A program made the translations under genes and the position numbers. 64,000 bases of DNA from Melioribacter roseus (GTDB lineage: Bacteria > Bacteroidota > Ignavibacteria > Ignavibacteriales > Melioribacteraceae), in NCBI GenBank assembly GCA_020722005.1, contig DYLP01000004.1, positions 36,863-100,862 on the forward strand, read 5' to 3'. Positions 36,726 to 46,373 of this stretch are shown piece after piece (the stretch's first letter is position 1; the number at the start of each line of letters is the position of its first letter). Below the pieces are notes generated by a model, which saw only the letters and a program-made list of their open reading frames with translations, was not told the origin of the DNA and ran no database searches.

Positions 36726-37292
36726 TTAATTTTTAACTCGTTCAACGTATTCACCGGTTCGGGTATCAATTTTTAATATATCCCCTTCATTTATAAATAA
36801 GGGAACGTTAATCGTAGCTCCGGTTTCAACCTTAGCCGGTTTTAGTGCAGTGTTTGCTGTATCACCTTTAAAACCAGGTTCAGTTTCAACTACTTTAAGT
36901 GTAACAAATATCGGGATTTCTGCGGAAATAATATTTTCGTCGTCATCGACAAGTAATTCAATTTCTTCTCCTTCTTTCAAAAAGAGAACTTTTTCATCCA
37001 GCAATTCTTGTGGAACTGTAATTTGTTCGAATGTTTCGTTATCCATCAAAACAAGTCCAGCAGCTTCTTTGTAAAGGAATTGATATTTTCTTCTTTCGAC
37101 ACGAACGATTTCAACAGATTCACCCGACCGGAATGTATTGTCGAGTACGCGCCCGGTACGAAGATTTTTTAAGGTTGTTCTTACAAAAGCTCCACCTTTG
37201 CCAGGTTTAACATGCTGAAATTCAACAATTACGTAGGGTTCTCCTTTGAATTTAATTATAAGACCGTTTCTGAAATCAGATGTATCTGCCAT
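36726..37292 (-). CDS. efp: translation elongation factor P
   Basis: 188 aa, three beta-barrel domains. The modified-residue loop is PGKGGAFV with Lys32, the type usually lysylated by EpmA or similar; no modifying enzyme is in the window. C-terminal GDILKIDTRTGEYVERV is typical. Relieves ribosome stalling at polyproline. Lies 12 bp before accB, a common bacterial pairing. ATG with GAAGG. Confidence 0.96.
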   Translation of the reverse strand: MADTSDFRNGLIIKFKGEPYVIVEFQHVKPGKGGAFVRTTLKNLRTGRVLDNTFRSGESVEIVRVERRKYQFLYKEAAGLVLMDNETFEQITVPQELLDEKVLFLKEGEEIELLVDDDENIISAEIPIFVTLKVVETEPGFKGDTANTALKPAKVETGATINVPLFINEGDILKIDTRTGEYVERVKN

Positions 37293-37342
37293 TTATCACA
37301 CCTTCGTTTGTTAATTAATATTAACGTTAATTACCAATTTAG

Positions 37343-38032
37343 TTAATTTTCTGCAAGTGCCAAATACCTGTTTACTTCCTCTATTTGCGGGTAATTTTTA
37401 TACTCATCTTGTATTTTCAAGAATATTTTTTTTGCTTCCTCTTTTTGGTTTATGTTCAATAGTGCAATTCCAGCTTTTAATAAGTATTCGGGGTTTGAAG
37501 GATTTTCTTCCGAAATTGCGGCTGCTTTTCGATAGAATTCGGCTGCATCTTCGTATTTTTCTTTTGCTTCAAAATAGGCAGCTTTCCCTGCCAGAGAAGT
37601 TGCCAACAATAATTGATTGCTGCCGCTGTAATCGTCATACAATTCATAAGCTTCATCAAGTTTACCGGTTAAGAGATAACAATTTGCTAAATATATTTTA
37701 GCAGTTTCGCCCTGTTCTGTCCCGTCGTATCTGTCAACAATCTCTTTCAATCCTGTGATATTCTGAGCTTTGTTGCCAGCAATAGCCTCTTCATATTGAG
37801 CGGCTTCGTAAAGTGGGACTACTTTCGTCAATAGAGCCGCCACCTTGAGATTATCATTTTCTTTTTTGTTCGTATAGAGAATCACTGCAACGATTATCAA
37901 TGCTACTATCGCACTACCGATATAAATTTTCATTTGATTTTTCTGAAAGAAAGCAGTGAACTTATAATATGTAGTAACTAATGAGTCTTGTTTGATTTCT
38001 TTTTTGGTTATTTTTTTCTTTTTCTGTAACAC
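37343..38032 (-). CDS. single-pass membrane TPR protein (YfgM/TPR_21-like)
   Basis: 229 aa. A basic N-terminus (KKKKITKKEIK), one transmembrane helix (~36-54), then TPR-like helical repeats (~70-225) facing the periplasm. It resembles YfgM-type tetratricopeptide ancillary proteins near the translocon, but homology is only approximate. GTG start with GAGG 6 nt upstream. 50 bp upstream of efp and likely the first gene of that operon. Confidence 0.7.
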   Translation of the reverse strand: MLQKKKKITKKEIKQDSLVTTYYKFTAFFQKNQMKIYIGSAIVALIIVAVILYTNKKENDNLKVAALLTKVVPLYEAAQYEEAIAGNKAQNITGLKEIVDRYDGTEQGETAKIYLANCYLLTGKLDEAYELYDDYSGSNQLLLATSLAGKAAYFEAKEKYEDAAEFYRKAAAISEENPSNPEYLLKAGIALLNINQKEEAKKIFLKIQDEYKNYPQIEEVNRYLALAEN

Positions 38033-38079
38033 AGTAACCTCACAATAATTTTTAAATCGAGAGTTAAATTTAGTAAATA

Positions 38080-39120
38080 TTAAAGTCCAATTCTAATATG
38101 ATTGGAAAAAATCCAGCCATTGTTTCCGACGAATACTTCCACTCTATAAACTCCAGATTCATTAATAGGCAAGGACAATGCAGCCGTTTCTTCTTTAGCA
38201 AATATTTCACCGTTTCGAATAACTTTTATCGTAGCTGGCTTGCCGGGTATTTCAACATGGAGTTTCAAATTATTCATTTTTTTAACCGTATCGCCCATAT
38301 AAAATTTGTCATCGTCGTTTTCTGCAAAAAATTTGAAACCTTTAGCATCACCGCGGTAAAAATTTGATACAAAACATTTACCTTCTTTCAAGGCATTCAA
38401 CACAATACTTTTATTTTCAGAGAGAATCTTTGACGAATCGATGGGTTCATCTGTAAAAATATGTGTGCGTATCGATTTAAATAGTACTTTATAAGGAAAG
38501 ATTTCGACTTCGAAGAACCCGAGCAAATTAACCTTATGGGCATGCGCATCTACTCCACCGATTCCTACTACTTTTCTTTTCAAATTGAGTTTATCCCAAA
38601 GTTCAATAGTTTCATGTGGCGGAACGCTTATAGACCTGAGCGGATGAACGAAATAATTGTACTTATTTTCCTCAGTCAATCCTTCCATCCATTCGGACAT
38701 ATGATTCCAAATTTCGATACCTGTAAAATCCTCTGTATCCCATTCTGTCCATGGATAGGGAGGATGTTTTTCCATAGAATTTCTTTTTTCGTGAGGATGA
38801 GCTATAAAACCGATTCCGCCGGCATCTTTTACAAGTTTAACATACTCCTTAGCGTTTAAACGTGTAGAATATGCTTCGTTAATTCCAAATGCCAGAAGAT
38901 GGTTTTTATTTTCTTTATCGTTTATTTCACATCCGACCAACACTAAGGTGTTATCGTACCATCCTTCGTATCCTTCATGGAGAGCTCTGAGTGTATTATG
39001 GTCGGTAATAATTATATAGTCCAATTCAGCTTCGCTGGCAAACGAGGCAATTTCTTCAATTGTGCCTGACCCGTCCGAGAAATTCGAATGGATATGGATA
39101 GCGCCAGTGTATTCATACAT
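38080..39120 (-). CDS. PHP-domain metal-dependent phosphoesterase-like protein
   Basis: 346 aa. PHP motifs: IHIHSNFSDGSG (N-terminal His pair and Asp), IITDHNT, GCEI, AHPHEKR and VDAHAH. These give the full set of metal ligands for a trinuclear phosphoesterase site. The C-terminal ~90 residues look like a beta domain. The substrate is unknown; family members act on nucleoside bisphosphates, histidinol phosphate or DNA ends. Nearest gene downstream is the TPR protein; upstream (21 bp) is the ABM-like gene. Confidence 0.75.
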   Translation of the reverse strand: MYEYTGAIHIHSNFSDGSGTIEEIASFASEAELDYIIITDHNTLRALHEGYEGWYDNTLVLVGCEINDKENKNHLLAFGINEAYSTRLNAKEYVKLVKDAGGIGFIAHPHEKRNSMEKHPPYPWTEWDTEDFTGIEIWNHMSEWMEGLTEENKYNYFVHPLRSISVPPHETIELWDKLNLKRKVVGIGGVDAHAHKVNLLGFFEVEIFPYKVLFKSIRTHIFTDEPIDSSKILSENKSIVLNALKEGKCFVSNFYRGDAKGFKFFAENDDDKFYMGDTVKKMNNLKLHVEIPGKPATIKVIRNGEIFAKEETAALSLPINESGVYRVEVFVGNNGWIFSNHIRIGL

Positions 39121-39141
39121 AATACACTCGATTATCTTAAT

Positions 39142-39438
39142 CTACACTTCGACGAGCGTTGTGTATTGAGTAGTTTGTTCTTTTATCAGGTCGGATAATT
39201 TAGTCATCAAAAGATCGATGCGTTCGTCCTGATTGTCGTCAAAATTTTCGAAGGCTTCTTCAGAATTAAAAATATAAACTTCTTCAAAATAGTTCGATTT
39301 ATTTTTTTGTTCATAAACCGAATAACTTTCCAGACCCTCAGCCTGAACAAGATTTTTTAATTCTTTTACTACGTTTAGATATTCGTTTCTTTTTTCTGGG
39401 ATTATACTGTAACGTATTGAAAAAATAACTCTACTCAT
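39142..39438 (-). CDS. small ABM-like (dimeric alpha/beta barrel) protein
   Basis: 98 aa. The pattern of beta-alpha-beta segments (FSIRYSIIPEKRNEYLNVVKEL, then YSVYEQK and YIFNSEEAFENFDD) recalls the antibiotic-biosynthesis-monooxygenase/dimeric alpha-beta barrel superfamily. Key residues for a specific activity cannot be named. Ribosome site AGAGG before ATG. Lies 11 bp downstream of dapF and 21 bp upstream of the PHP gene; real gene but function unknown. Confidence 0.6.
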   Translation of the reverse strand: MSRVIFSIRYSIIPEKRNEYLNVVKELKNLVQAEGLESYSVYEQKNKSNYFEEVYIFNSEEAFENFDDNQDERIDLLMTKLSDLIKEQTTQYTTLVEV

Positions 39439-39449
39439 TTATTTCCTCT

Positions 39450-40289
39450 TTATAAGTTTAATAATTCACCTTTATAAATAATCTTTGCAGGACCGGTTAA
39501 AGAGAGGTCTGCAATTTTATTTTTATCTGCAACAAAATCCACGATAAATCTATCACCGCTTTTTGGGTACAAAATAATTGGTGGTCTATAATTAAAAATT
39601 TTATATGCCACAATAGCGGCAGCAGCACTTCCTGTGCCGCACGAAAGTGTTTCGTCTTCCACACCTTTTTCGTAAGTTCTTATTTTCAATTCGGTACCGA
39701 GAAATTTCACAAAATTTATATTAATTCCTTTGGGTTTAAACTGCTCAGAATATCTTATTTCTCTGCCTAGTTTAACAACAGGCAAACTATCTAAATCCAC
39801 TTCCTGTGTATCTTTGATGTCGTCAACGTTTATCACAAGATGCCGTGCCCCTGTATTAATTTCGTAACAGACGATATTTCTTCCATTTATTTGCAAATTA
39901 TCAATTTTCTTAATTTCACCTAACTCTGAAAAATAAAACTTTACTTCACTCTCGTTTACTATTTCCCCTTTGTACTTTTTTCCTCCCGCTTCGAAAACGA
40001 CCTTGTCTTTCCTGACTCTGCCGTTAATACTGACATACTTAAGAGCGGTTCTTGCCCCGTTTGCGCAAAGCATGCCGCCGGAGCCGTCGGCATTGTAATA
40101 ACTCATTTCGAAATCAGCGCTGTCAGAACTTTTAATAAGAATAATACCGTCCGCTCCAACGCCAAGTCTGCGATCGCATATTTTCCGTATAAAATCTTCT
40201 GTAAGATTTAGATTCGGCGCAATTTCAGTGTCAAAAAGGACAAAATCGTTTCCTGCCGCAGAACATTTATAAAAATAAATTCGATTCAT
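39450..40289 (-). CDS. dapF: diaminopimelate epimerase
   Basis: 279 aa. Two symmetric halves with the catalytic cysteines: Cys75 in GGMLCANGART and the second in TLSCGTGSAAAA (~219). Racemises LL-diaminopimelate to meso-DAP for lysine and peptidoglycan synthesis. No strong Shine-Dalgarno is visible. The 144-bp gap upstream (40290-40433) should hold its promoter, but I see no clear boxes; no gene there. Confidence 0.95.
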   Translation of the reverse strand: MNRIYFYKCSAAGNDFVLFDTEIAPNLNLTEDFIRKICDRRLGVGADGIILIKSSDSADFEMSYYNADGSGGMLCANGARTALKYVSINGRVRKDKVVFEAGGKKYKGEIVNESEVKFYFSELGEIKKIDNLQINGRNIVCYEINTGARHLVINVDDIKDTQEVDLDSLPVVKLGREIRYSEQFKPKGININFVKFLGTELKIRTYEKGVEDETLSCGTGSAAAAIVAYKIFNYRPPIILYPKSGDRFIVDFVADKNKIADLSLTGPAKIIYKGELLNL

Positions 40290-40433
40290 AGCGATTTCAA
40301 ATTTAATTCAAAATTGAAATGGAAGCAATCAAAAAAGATGTTTTTAAGAAGGCATAAAATTAGACCAATATTGAACTTCAAAAAAATTGAGGTCAAGAAA
40401 AATAATATCTGTTATAAAATTTACGATTATATG

Positions 40434-41666
40434 TTATTCATATCTGAGAGCTTCAATCGGATCCAGATTAGCCGCTTTGTAAGCCGGATAAGTACCAAAT
40501 ACAACCCCGATTATCACACACAAAAAGACACCTATTAATACCCAATCTACTGGAATAACCGCTGTTGCATTCAGAAAAGAACCTGCAAAATTGCCGGCTA
40601 CAATACCGAGAATAATTCCAATAATTCCTCCCAATAAAGAGAGTGTAATCGCTTCAAAAATAAATTGAGTAAGAATATTAATTTTTTTCGCACCGATAGC
40701 TTTCCTGATACCAATTTCACGTGTACGCTCTGTTACAGAAACCAGCATAATATTCATAATACCTACCCCAGCTGCTAGTAACGCAATTGCAGCTACTACG
40801 ATAGATCCGATTCTTACTCCAGAAGTTATATCATTAATTTGCGATAACACCTGTTCGTTCGACCATATTTCAAAATCGTTTTCTTCGCCTGGCGGGACTT
40901 TTCTAATCATTCGGAAATAACCTTCAGCCAGTTCGATTAGATTGTTATATGATTCTTTATCGTGGGACATAACTGTTATGTTAACGCTGCGGGAACGTTT
41001 TCCGTAAAATGATTGGAAAGTAGTTATTGGCATAATGGCAAAGTTGTCCTGACTCTGTCCAAAAAAGTCGCCCTGCGATTCCAGTACACCAATAACACGC
41101 AATTTATGACCGTCGACCTTAACTTCTTGATCTATTGGGTCGGAATTTGGGAAAAGACGTTTGGCTACGTCGGATCCAAGTATAATATAACGTTCGTATC
41201 TTTGAACGTCTCGGTCATTAAGTGCACGACCGGTTCCAATTTCCCATTTATTATTAGGAAACGCTTCTGTAGTTACTCCGGCAAGTGGCACATTAGGATT
41301 TGTTTCGAGATTACCAGCCTTCAATTGTTTTCCGGATTGCCACTGCTCAGCACCTACATATTTAGCTTCCTTTAGTTTCTCTTTAAGACGATAATACTCT
41401 TCGAGTGTTATATCCGGTCGATTCCGATACTTCATTCTCTCGCCTGGTCCACCGGTTTGTACTGCAGGCCACTTTTGAATCTGGAACGTATTCTGTCCCA
41501 ACTGAGAAACTCCTTTTTCGATGCTCGTTTGCAACATTTCGATTATTGTGCTGATTGCAATAATTGAAAATATGCCTACTATAATACCAACTACCGTAAG
41601 TATTGAACGAAGTCGATTCGCTCTTAAGGAGTTTAATGCCACTTTAATAATTTCGATTAATTCCAT
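40434..41666 (-). CDS. MacB/FtsX-type ABC transporter permease (second copy)
   Basis: 410 aa. One N-terminal TM ([20 protein letters not shown]), a MacB-type periplasmic core domain (~45-240), and three C-terminal TMs with the FtsX motif [16 protein letters not shown]. The tail DPIEALRYE is family typical. Translation starts ATG sharing the A of the previous permease's TAA stop (TAATG). It is the last gene of a tolC-HlyD-ATPase-permease-permease operon. Probably a lipoprotein, macrolide or metabolite exporter component. Confidence 0.85.
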   Translation of the reverse strand: MELIEIIKVALNSLRANRLRSILTVVGIIVGIFSIIAISTIIEMLQTSIEKGVSQLGQNTFQIQKWPAVQTGGPGERMKYRNRPDITLEEYYRLKEKLKEAKYVGAEQWQSGKQLKAGNLETNPNVPLAGVTTEAFPNNKWEIGTGRALNDRDVQRYERYIILGSDVAKRLFPNSDPIDQEVKVDGHKLRVIGVLESQGDFFGQSQDNFAIMPITTFQSFYGKRSRSVNITVMSHDKESYNNLIELAEGYFRMIRKVPPGEENDFEIWSNEQVLSQINDITSGVRIGSIVVAAIALLAAGVGIMNIMLVSVTERTREIGIRKAIGAKKINILTQFIFEAITLSLLGGIIGIILGIVAGNFAGSFLNATAVIPVDWVLIGVFLCVIIGVVFGTYPAYKAANLDPIEALRYE

Positions 41667-42904
41667 TATTCATACCTCAATGCTTCTACTGGATCTAATT
41701 TTGCCGCTGTATATGCTGGCGCAAAACCCGACACAACACCTGTTGCTATCGATATAACTATTGCAAGTATAATTGTATCAATCTGAACTGACGTAGGAAG
41801 AAATTGATTGACTACCAGACTCAAGATCAATGCAATGATAAGTCCTATTGTACCTCCAATCATACAAATAATAGCAGCTTCGGTTATAAATTGACTTAAA
41901 ATTGTTCTTCTTTTTGCCCCGATAGCCTTTCTAATTCCGATTTCTTTTGTTCTCTCTTTAACCGATACAAACATAATATTCATAATTCCAATTGCACCGA
42001 CAAATAGCGCCAAACCCGTGATGAATAATCCTGCAATTTGTATTACACCAACAGTTTGATTAATTGTATTGAGAAGACCTTCCTGTTGATTTATTGAAAA
42101 ATCGTCTGGCTCATTATATTTCAAGCCTCTCACGCGTCTCATAATTCCAATTGCTTCTTCTTTTGTGGCTTCCACCATCAAGCTATTCTTAGCTCTGACA
42201 TTGATTGTAATGCTTCTGAAATCAGCCGATTGAAAATACTTGTAAATATTTTGCAATGGCAGAAATACTTGTTTATCGGGATTAAAGTTCCCCATCACCC
42301 AGCTCCCCTGTTCATCGAGTATGCCGACCACTTTGAATTTATGTCCTTTTATTCTAACATACTCGCCAACAGCGTAACCATTTGGGAAAAGATTTTTAGC
42401 AATTTCAGAACCCAGCACAACTACATTTCTACCACTATTACTTTCAAGTTCGTTAAAAAATCTGCCTTCTTTGAATGTAAGATTTGTTGTTTTTATGTAT
42501 TCGTGATTGGTTCCTTGAATAATGATAGATTCTACAATTCTATTTTTATATCTGATATTCTGAAAAGACCAGATGGTGGGGGCAACAGCTAATGGTATCT
42601 TTGCCAGTTCTTTATATCTTTCATAATCCTCAACAGTAAGATTTCTACGGTTTCTAAGTTCCCACCATGGAGTATCGTTATTAAACCACTCCCATTTATC
42701 AATATAAAGGTTATCCGAACCGAGCGAAGCAACGCCATTCTGAAATGCGTTATCAATTCCATTGATAGCAGTCGACATCAAAACGACAGAAGTAACACCG
42801 ATTATAATGCCTAAAGTTGTCAATACTGAACGGGCTTTATTGGCGCCTATTGCTCTCAATGAAATTAACAAACCTTCTTTCAATTCATATAAAAACTCTT
42901 TCAT
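41666..42904 (-). CDS. MacB/FtsX-type ABC transporter permease (first copy)
   Basis: 412 aa from the ATG at 42904, which has GGAG 6 nt upstream; the frame extends to 42979 inside the ATPase gene. Same layout as its neighbour: TM ([21 protein letters not shown]), periplasmic core, three C-terminal TMs with [16 protein letters not shown], and the end DPVEALRYE. The two permeases are clearly paralogous yet diverged, so the transporter is probably a heterodimer of permeases served by one ATPase. Confidence 0.85.
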   Translation of the reverse strand: MKEFLYELKEGLLISLRAIGANKARSVLTTLGIIIGVTSVVLMSTAINGIDNAFQNGVASLGSDNLYIDKWEWFNNDTPWWELRNRRNLTVEDYERYKELAKIPLAVAPTIWSFQNIRYKNRIVESIIIQGTNHEYIKTTNLTFKEGRFFNELESNSGRNVVVLGSEIAKNLFPNGYAVGEYVRIKGHKFKVVGILDEQGSWVMGNFNPDKQVFLPLQNIYKYFQSADFRSITINVRAKNSLMVEATKEEAIGIMRRVRGLKYNEPDDFSINQQEGLLNTINQTVGVIQIAGLFITGLALFVGAIGIMNIMFVSVKERTKEIGIRKAIGAKRRTILSQFITEAAIICMIGGTIGLIIALILSLVVNQFLPTSVQIDTIILAIVISIATGVVSGFAPAYTAAKLDPVEALRYE

Positions 42905-42914
42905 CTCAACTCCG

Positions 42915-43637
42915 TTATAATTTTGAGGCGCCGTTTTTTTGAGGGATGTATCTATTAACAACTTTCTCGTCTCTTTCAATTAATCCATCACGAATTCTGA
43001 TAATCCTTTCTGCATGTTCAGCAATATATTCTTCGTGAGTTACAAGAATAATTGTATTTCCCTGCTCATAAATTTCATTAAAAAGCGCCATAATATCTTC
43101 GCCCGTTTTAGTGTCGAGATTACCAGTCGGTTCATCGGCAAGAATTATAGCCGGCTCGGTTACAAGCGCTCTTGCAATTGCAACGCGCTGACGCTGACCG
43201 CCCGAAAGCTCATTTGGTTTATGATGAATTCTGTCTGCAAGACCCACATGTTCGAGTGCCATACGAGCTTTTTCTTTTCTTTCATGAGCAGGAACACCTG
43301 CATAAATCAATGGAAGTTCAACATTATGTAATGCATCCGAACGTGGCAACAAATTAAAAGTCTGAAATACAAAACCAATTTCACGATTTCTAATTGCAGC
43401 CAGTTCATTATCGCTCATTTCACTTACGTTTACGCCTTTGAATTCATACAAACCTCTTGTAGGAGTGTCAAGGCAACCGAGTATATTCATTAAAGTCGAT
43501 TTTCCTGAGCCCGACGGTCCCATTATAGCTACATATTCACCTTTTTCAATTCGTAATGATACATCTCTAAGAGCATGAACTTCCTCACTGCCGACCTGAT
43601 ATATTTTTGCAATATGTTCGATATTGATTATGTTCAT
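42915..43637 (-). CDS. ABC transporter ATP-binding protein (MacB/LolD type)
   Basis: 240 aa. Walker A GPSGSGKS (40-47), Q-loop [12 protein letters not shown], signature [15 protein letters not shown], Walker [13 protein letters not shown] and H-loop VTHEEY. The type VII (MacB/LolD/FtsE) family is shown by [23 protein letters not shown] segment. Powers the tripartite system with the HlyD adaptor and TolC protein upstream. Ribosome site AAGGCGG. Confidence 0.93.
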   Translation of the reverse strand: MNIINIEHIAKIYQVGSEEVHALRDVSLRIEKGEYVAIMGPSGSGKSTLMNILGCLDTPTRGLYEFKGVNVSEMSDNELAAIRNREIGFVFQTFNLLPRSDALHNVELPLIYAGVPAHERKEKARMALEHVGLADRIHHKPNELSGGQRQRVAIARALVTEPAIILADEPTGNLDTKTGEDIMALFNEIYEQGNTIILVTHEEYIAEHAERIIRIRDGLIERDEKVVNRYIPQKNGASKL

Positions 43638-43649
43638 AGCATTACCGCC

Positions 43650-44924
43650 TTATTTTTCGTTTTGTGCCAATTTTGTTTTGCCGGATGTAACTGTAACAGT
43701 TTCCCCGTCTTCGAGTTCTTTCGAAATAGCACGATAAGGACCGCTGATAACTTCTTCATTACCTTTAAGTCCTTCTATAATTTCAATATAATTATCGTCG
43801 CTTATACCCGTTTTGACTTTAACCATTTTTGCTTTTCCGTTTTCAACAATAAATACAACTTCCTGCAGTTTATTGTTTTTCTTATTGTTTTCTTTTACAA
43901 TGCCTTGCTCGCCTTCTTCATGTTTCTCGGGTTTCGGCGCTCTGGCAGTTACACTTTGAATAGGTACTGCAATAACATTTTCTTTAGTTTCGGTTTCGAT
44001 ATCGGCATCGCACGACATTCCCGGTCGGATTTTATCATCTTTATCTGTCAAACGAATTTTTACTTCGAAATTAACAACTTCTTCCTGTGTACCTAAACCT
44101 GAAGTTATAGCGCTATTGCCAATTTGAGTTACAATGCCTTTAAATATTTTATCTCCGAAAGCGTCAATATTAATTTTTGCTGTATCACCTATTGAAACAA
44201 GGACTACATCATTTTCGTCGACTTCAACTGTAGCTTCCATATTATTCAAGTCAGCAACCGTAAGAAGTTCTGTACCTGTAAAGCCGCTGCCAATTACTCT
44301 TTCGCCCAGTTCGACACTCAATTTACTTATGGTGCCATCCATTGGAGAATAGACATATGTTTTATTCAAAGTTTCGGTTGCTTCTTTTAGAGCGGCTTCT
44401 GACTGTGATACCAATGATTTTTGCGATTCGTAGTTGCCGAGTGTTTGCAAATAATTTGAACGGGCAGCTTCAAGGTCGGCATCGCTTGCCAGCCCTTTTT
44501 GAGCCAATTCCTGAACTCTTTTATAATCAGATTCTACTTTTTCGAGCAAAGCTTTTGTAGAATTCAACGAAGCTCGAGCTTGTTGCAATCTGGCTACGGC
44601 ACTGTTTTTTTGAGCTTCATAAATATCGGGTTTAATACGCAACAGCAATTGTCCTTTTTTAACATTGTCGCCTTCTTTAACTAATAGACTAACAATTTCG
44701 CCTGTAGCTTCAGCTGCAATTTTAACCTGAAATTCGGGATTAATTTTTCCCGTTGCAGTTACCACCTGTGTAATCGTCCTTCGGGAGACTTTTTCGGTTT
44801 GGACAGATATAATTTCTTCTTTACTTCCTGCGAATGCTACAAGTAGAATTACGACAATAAGCAACAGTCCAAGTCCGCCAAAGACAAATAATTTTTTTCT
44901 GGATTTCTTGTTTCCATTAGCCAT
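43650..44924 (-). CDS. MacA/HlyD-type periplasmic adaptor (membrane fusion protein)
   Basis: 424 aa. N-terminal basic stretch and TM anchor (~12-32), then a biotinyl-lipoyl-like half (VTATGKINPEFQVKIAAEATGEIVSLLV-type segment), a coiled-coil hairpin (~95-185) and beta-barrel domains. It links the inner-membrane ABC transporter to the TolC-like channel. A charged insertion (~315-345: PKPEKHEEGEQG) lies in the barrel region. 12 bp before the ATPase and 15 bp after the TolC gene. Confidence 0.88.
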   Translation of the reverse strand: MANGNKKSRKKLFVFGGLGLLLIVVILLVAFAGSKEEIISVQTEKVSRRTITQVVTATGKINPEFQVKIAAEATGEIVSLLVKEGDNVKKGQLLLRIKPDIYEAQKNSAVARLQQARASLNSTKALLEKVESDYKRVQELAQKGLASDADLEAARSNYLQTLGNYESQKSLVSQSEAALKEATETLNKTYVYSPMDGTISKLSVELGERVIGSGFTGTELLTVADLNNMEATVEVDENDVVLVSIGDTAKINIDAFGDKIFKGIVTQIGNSAITSGLGTQEEVVNFEVKIRLTDKDDKIRPGMSCDADIETETKENVIAVPIQSVTARAPKPEKHEEGEQGIVKENNKKNNKLQEVVFIVENGKAKMVKVKTGISDDNYIEIIEGLKGNEEVISGPYRAISKELEDGETVTVTSGKTKLAQNEK

Positions 44925-44939
44925 TTTAATTTACTCCTT

Positions 44940-46286
44940 TTATTCAAATTTTTTGTAATCTAATTTACCAAGAGAATTTTGCAATCTGTCGTACTTTGTG
45001 TAGAAGTCATACAATGCATTAATTTTGTTTCTAACAGCATCGATGTAATCCCTGTCAGCCTGGAGAACTTCGAGAATAGTGCCGGCACCCAGATTGTAAC
45101 GTTCCTGATTCAACTTGCGATTTTCTTCCGCAGCTATGACGTTTTTAGTAGCCACGTCAAGACTCTTTTTTGCGGCTGTAAGATCGAGATAACCTTGTTT
45201 AATTTCGATTTTTATCTGTCTTTCGAGGGCATTCAAATCCTCGTTAATGTTTTTAAGATTTACTTCAGCTAACTGAATTTGATTTTCTGTCGACCAATTG
45301 GAAAATATTGGAATGCTCAACGTAGCACCAATATAGAATACTTTTCTATCGAATAATTTATTTACATCGACCGAAGAAGTCGACCATGAATAATTTGCCG
45401 AAAGTGTGGGAAATAAGCCTGTACGGGCAATATGGAGTCCTTTTTGCGCCGAACTAAGATTAAATTCCATGCTTTTATAGTCGTTTCTGTTTTCCATTGC
45501 ATAATTAACCATCGTTTGAATGTCTTCGAAATCCTTCATATAAAAATCGGTATCGACACTTTTCTTTCCTTCGAATGGATCGACAAGTTCATAATCTTCA
45601 AGTACGTCCAATCCCAGGTAATTAAGTAAATTGCTCAAAGCTGTTTCGTATGTATTTTGCGCTTGAATTAATTGGAGCTCGGCATTACCGAGTTGAACCT
45701 GAGCCGTATAGACGTCGGCTTTTGCAACTGAACCCAATTTATTTTTTTCATAAATCGTTTCATATAATTTTTGATAATACTTAACGTTTTCTTCGCGAAC
45801 CTTCATCAATTCACGCGCATTTAAAACCTGATAAAAATAATCTGTCGTTTCATAAACCACATTTTGTTTTACTTTTTCGAGATTATACTCGGCTGCTTTC
45901 AAATTATATTTTTTCTGATAGATATTGGAAATATTTGCAAGACCGTCAAACAAGACCAGGTTCCCCCCCATTCCTAAAGAATAATAACGGCTATCGGTTT
46001 GAGATGGAGGGATTTCAACAACATTGCCGAAGAAATCTCTTTGGGTTCCACCAACGTCGTTAACTCGCTGCCAGTTCCATTGAGCCTGAAGACCGAAAGA
46101 AGGTAGAAGTTCACCGTATGCATTTTTGAGTTGTGAATGGTTCGATTCGAGATTATTCTGCGTTTTAATCAGCGTCGTATTGCGATCTAACGCAATCGAA
46201 ACTGCCTTATCGAGCTTTAATTTTTTCTGAGCCGTTAAAGGGATGGCAGTCAGAATAATTAATAATGGCAGAATTATTTTTTTCAT
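44940..46286 (-). CDS. TolC-family outer-membrane efflux protein
   Basis: 448 aa from the ATG at 46286 (GGAG 5 nt upstream; a GTG 6 nt earlier is less suited). Signal peptide ~1-19, then two OEP repeats with long helices (residues ~25-210 and ~230-440; KLDKAVSIALDRNTTLIKTQNN, and RYNLGAGTILEVLQADRDY). Forms the outer-membrane channel of the MacAB-type operon. First gene of the operon. Confidence 0.9.
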   Translation of the reverse strand: MKKIILPLLIILTAIPLTAQKKLKLDKAVSIALDRNTTLIKTQNNLESNHSQLKNAYGELLPSFGLQAQWNWQRVNDVGGTQRDFFGNVVEIPPSQTDSRYYSLGMGGNLVLFDGLANISNIYQKKYNLKAAEYNLEKVKQNVVYETTDYFYQVLNARELMKVREENVKYYQKLYETIYEKNKLGSVAKADVYTAQVQLGNAELQLIQAQNTYETALSNLLNYLGLDVLEDYELVDPFEGKKSVDTDFYMKDFEDIQTMVNYAMENRNDYKSMEFNLSSAQKGLHIARTGLFPTLSANYSWSTSSVDVNKLFDRKVFYIGATLSIPIFSNWSTENQIQLAEVNLKNINEDLNALERQIKIEIKQGYLDLTAAKKSLDVATKNVIAAEENRKLNQERYNLGAGTILEVLQADRDYIDAVRNKINALYDFYTKYDRLQNSLGKLDYKKFE

Positions 46287-46330
46287 TATCACTCCTTTTT
46301 GTGCTCTTGATTTCCACCGAATTTACATTG

Positions 46331-46343
46331 ATTACGACGTAAT
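46331..46343. promoter_or_regulatory. 13-bp perfect palindrome upstream of the efflux operon
   Basis: ATTACG-A-CGTAAT is a perfect inverted repeat 45 bp before the tolC start, in the 87-bp gap that must contain the operon promoter. The position fits an operator for a dimeric repressor (e.g. TetR or MarR type), but no regulator gene is nearby. Confidence 0.35.
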
Positions 46344-46373
46344 ATTAAGAGGAAAGTTTCAATATCGTAAAAA

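Noticed and set aside
43575..44096. 173-codon plus-strand frame opposite the HlyD gene
   Set aside because: Phe/Asn/Ile-rich shadow of the well-supported adaptor gene; no ribosome site or motif.
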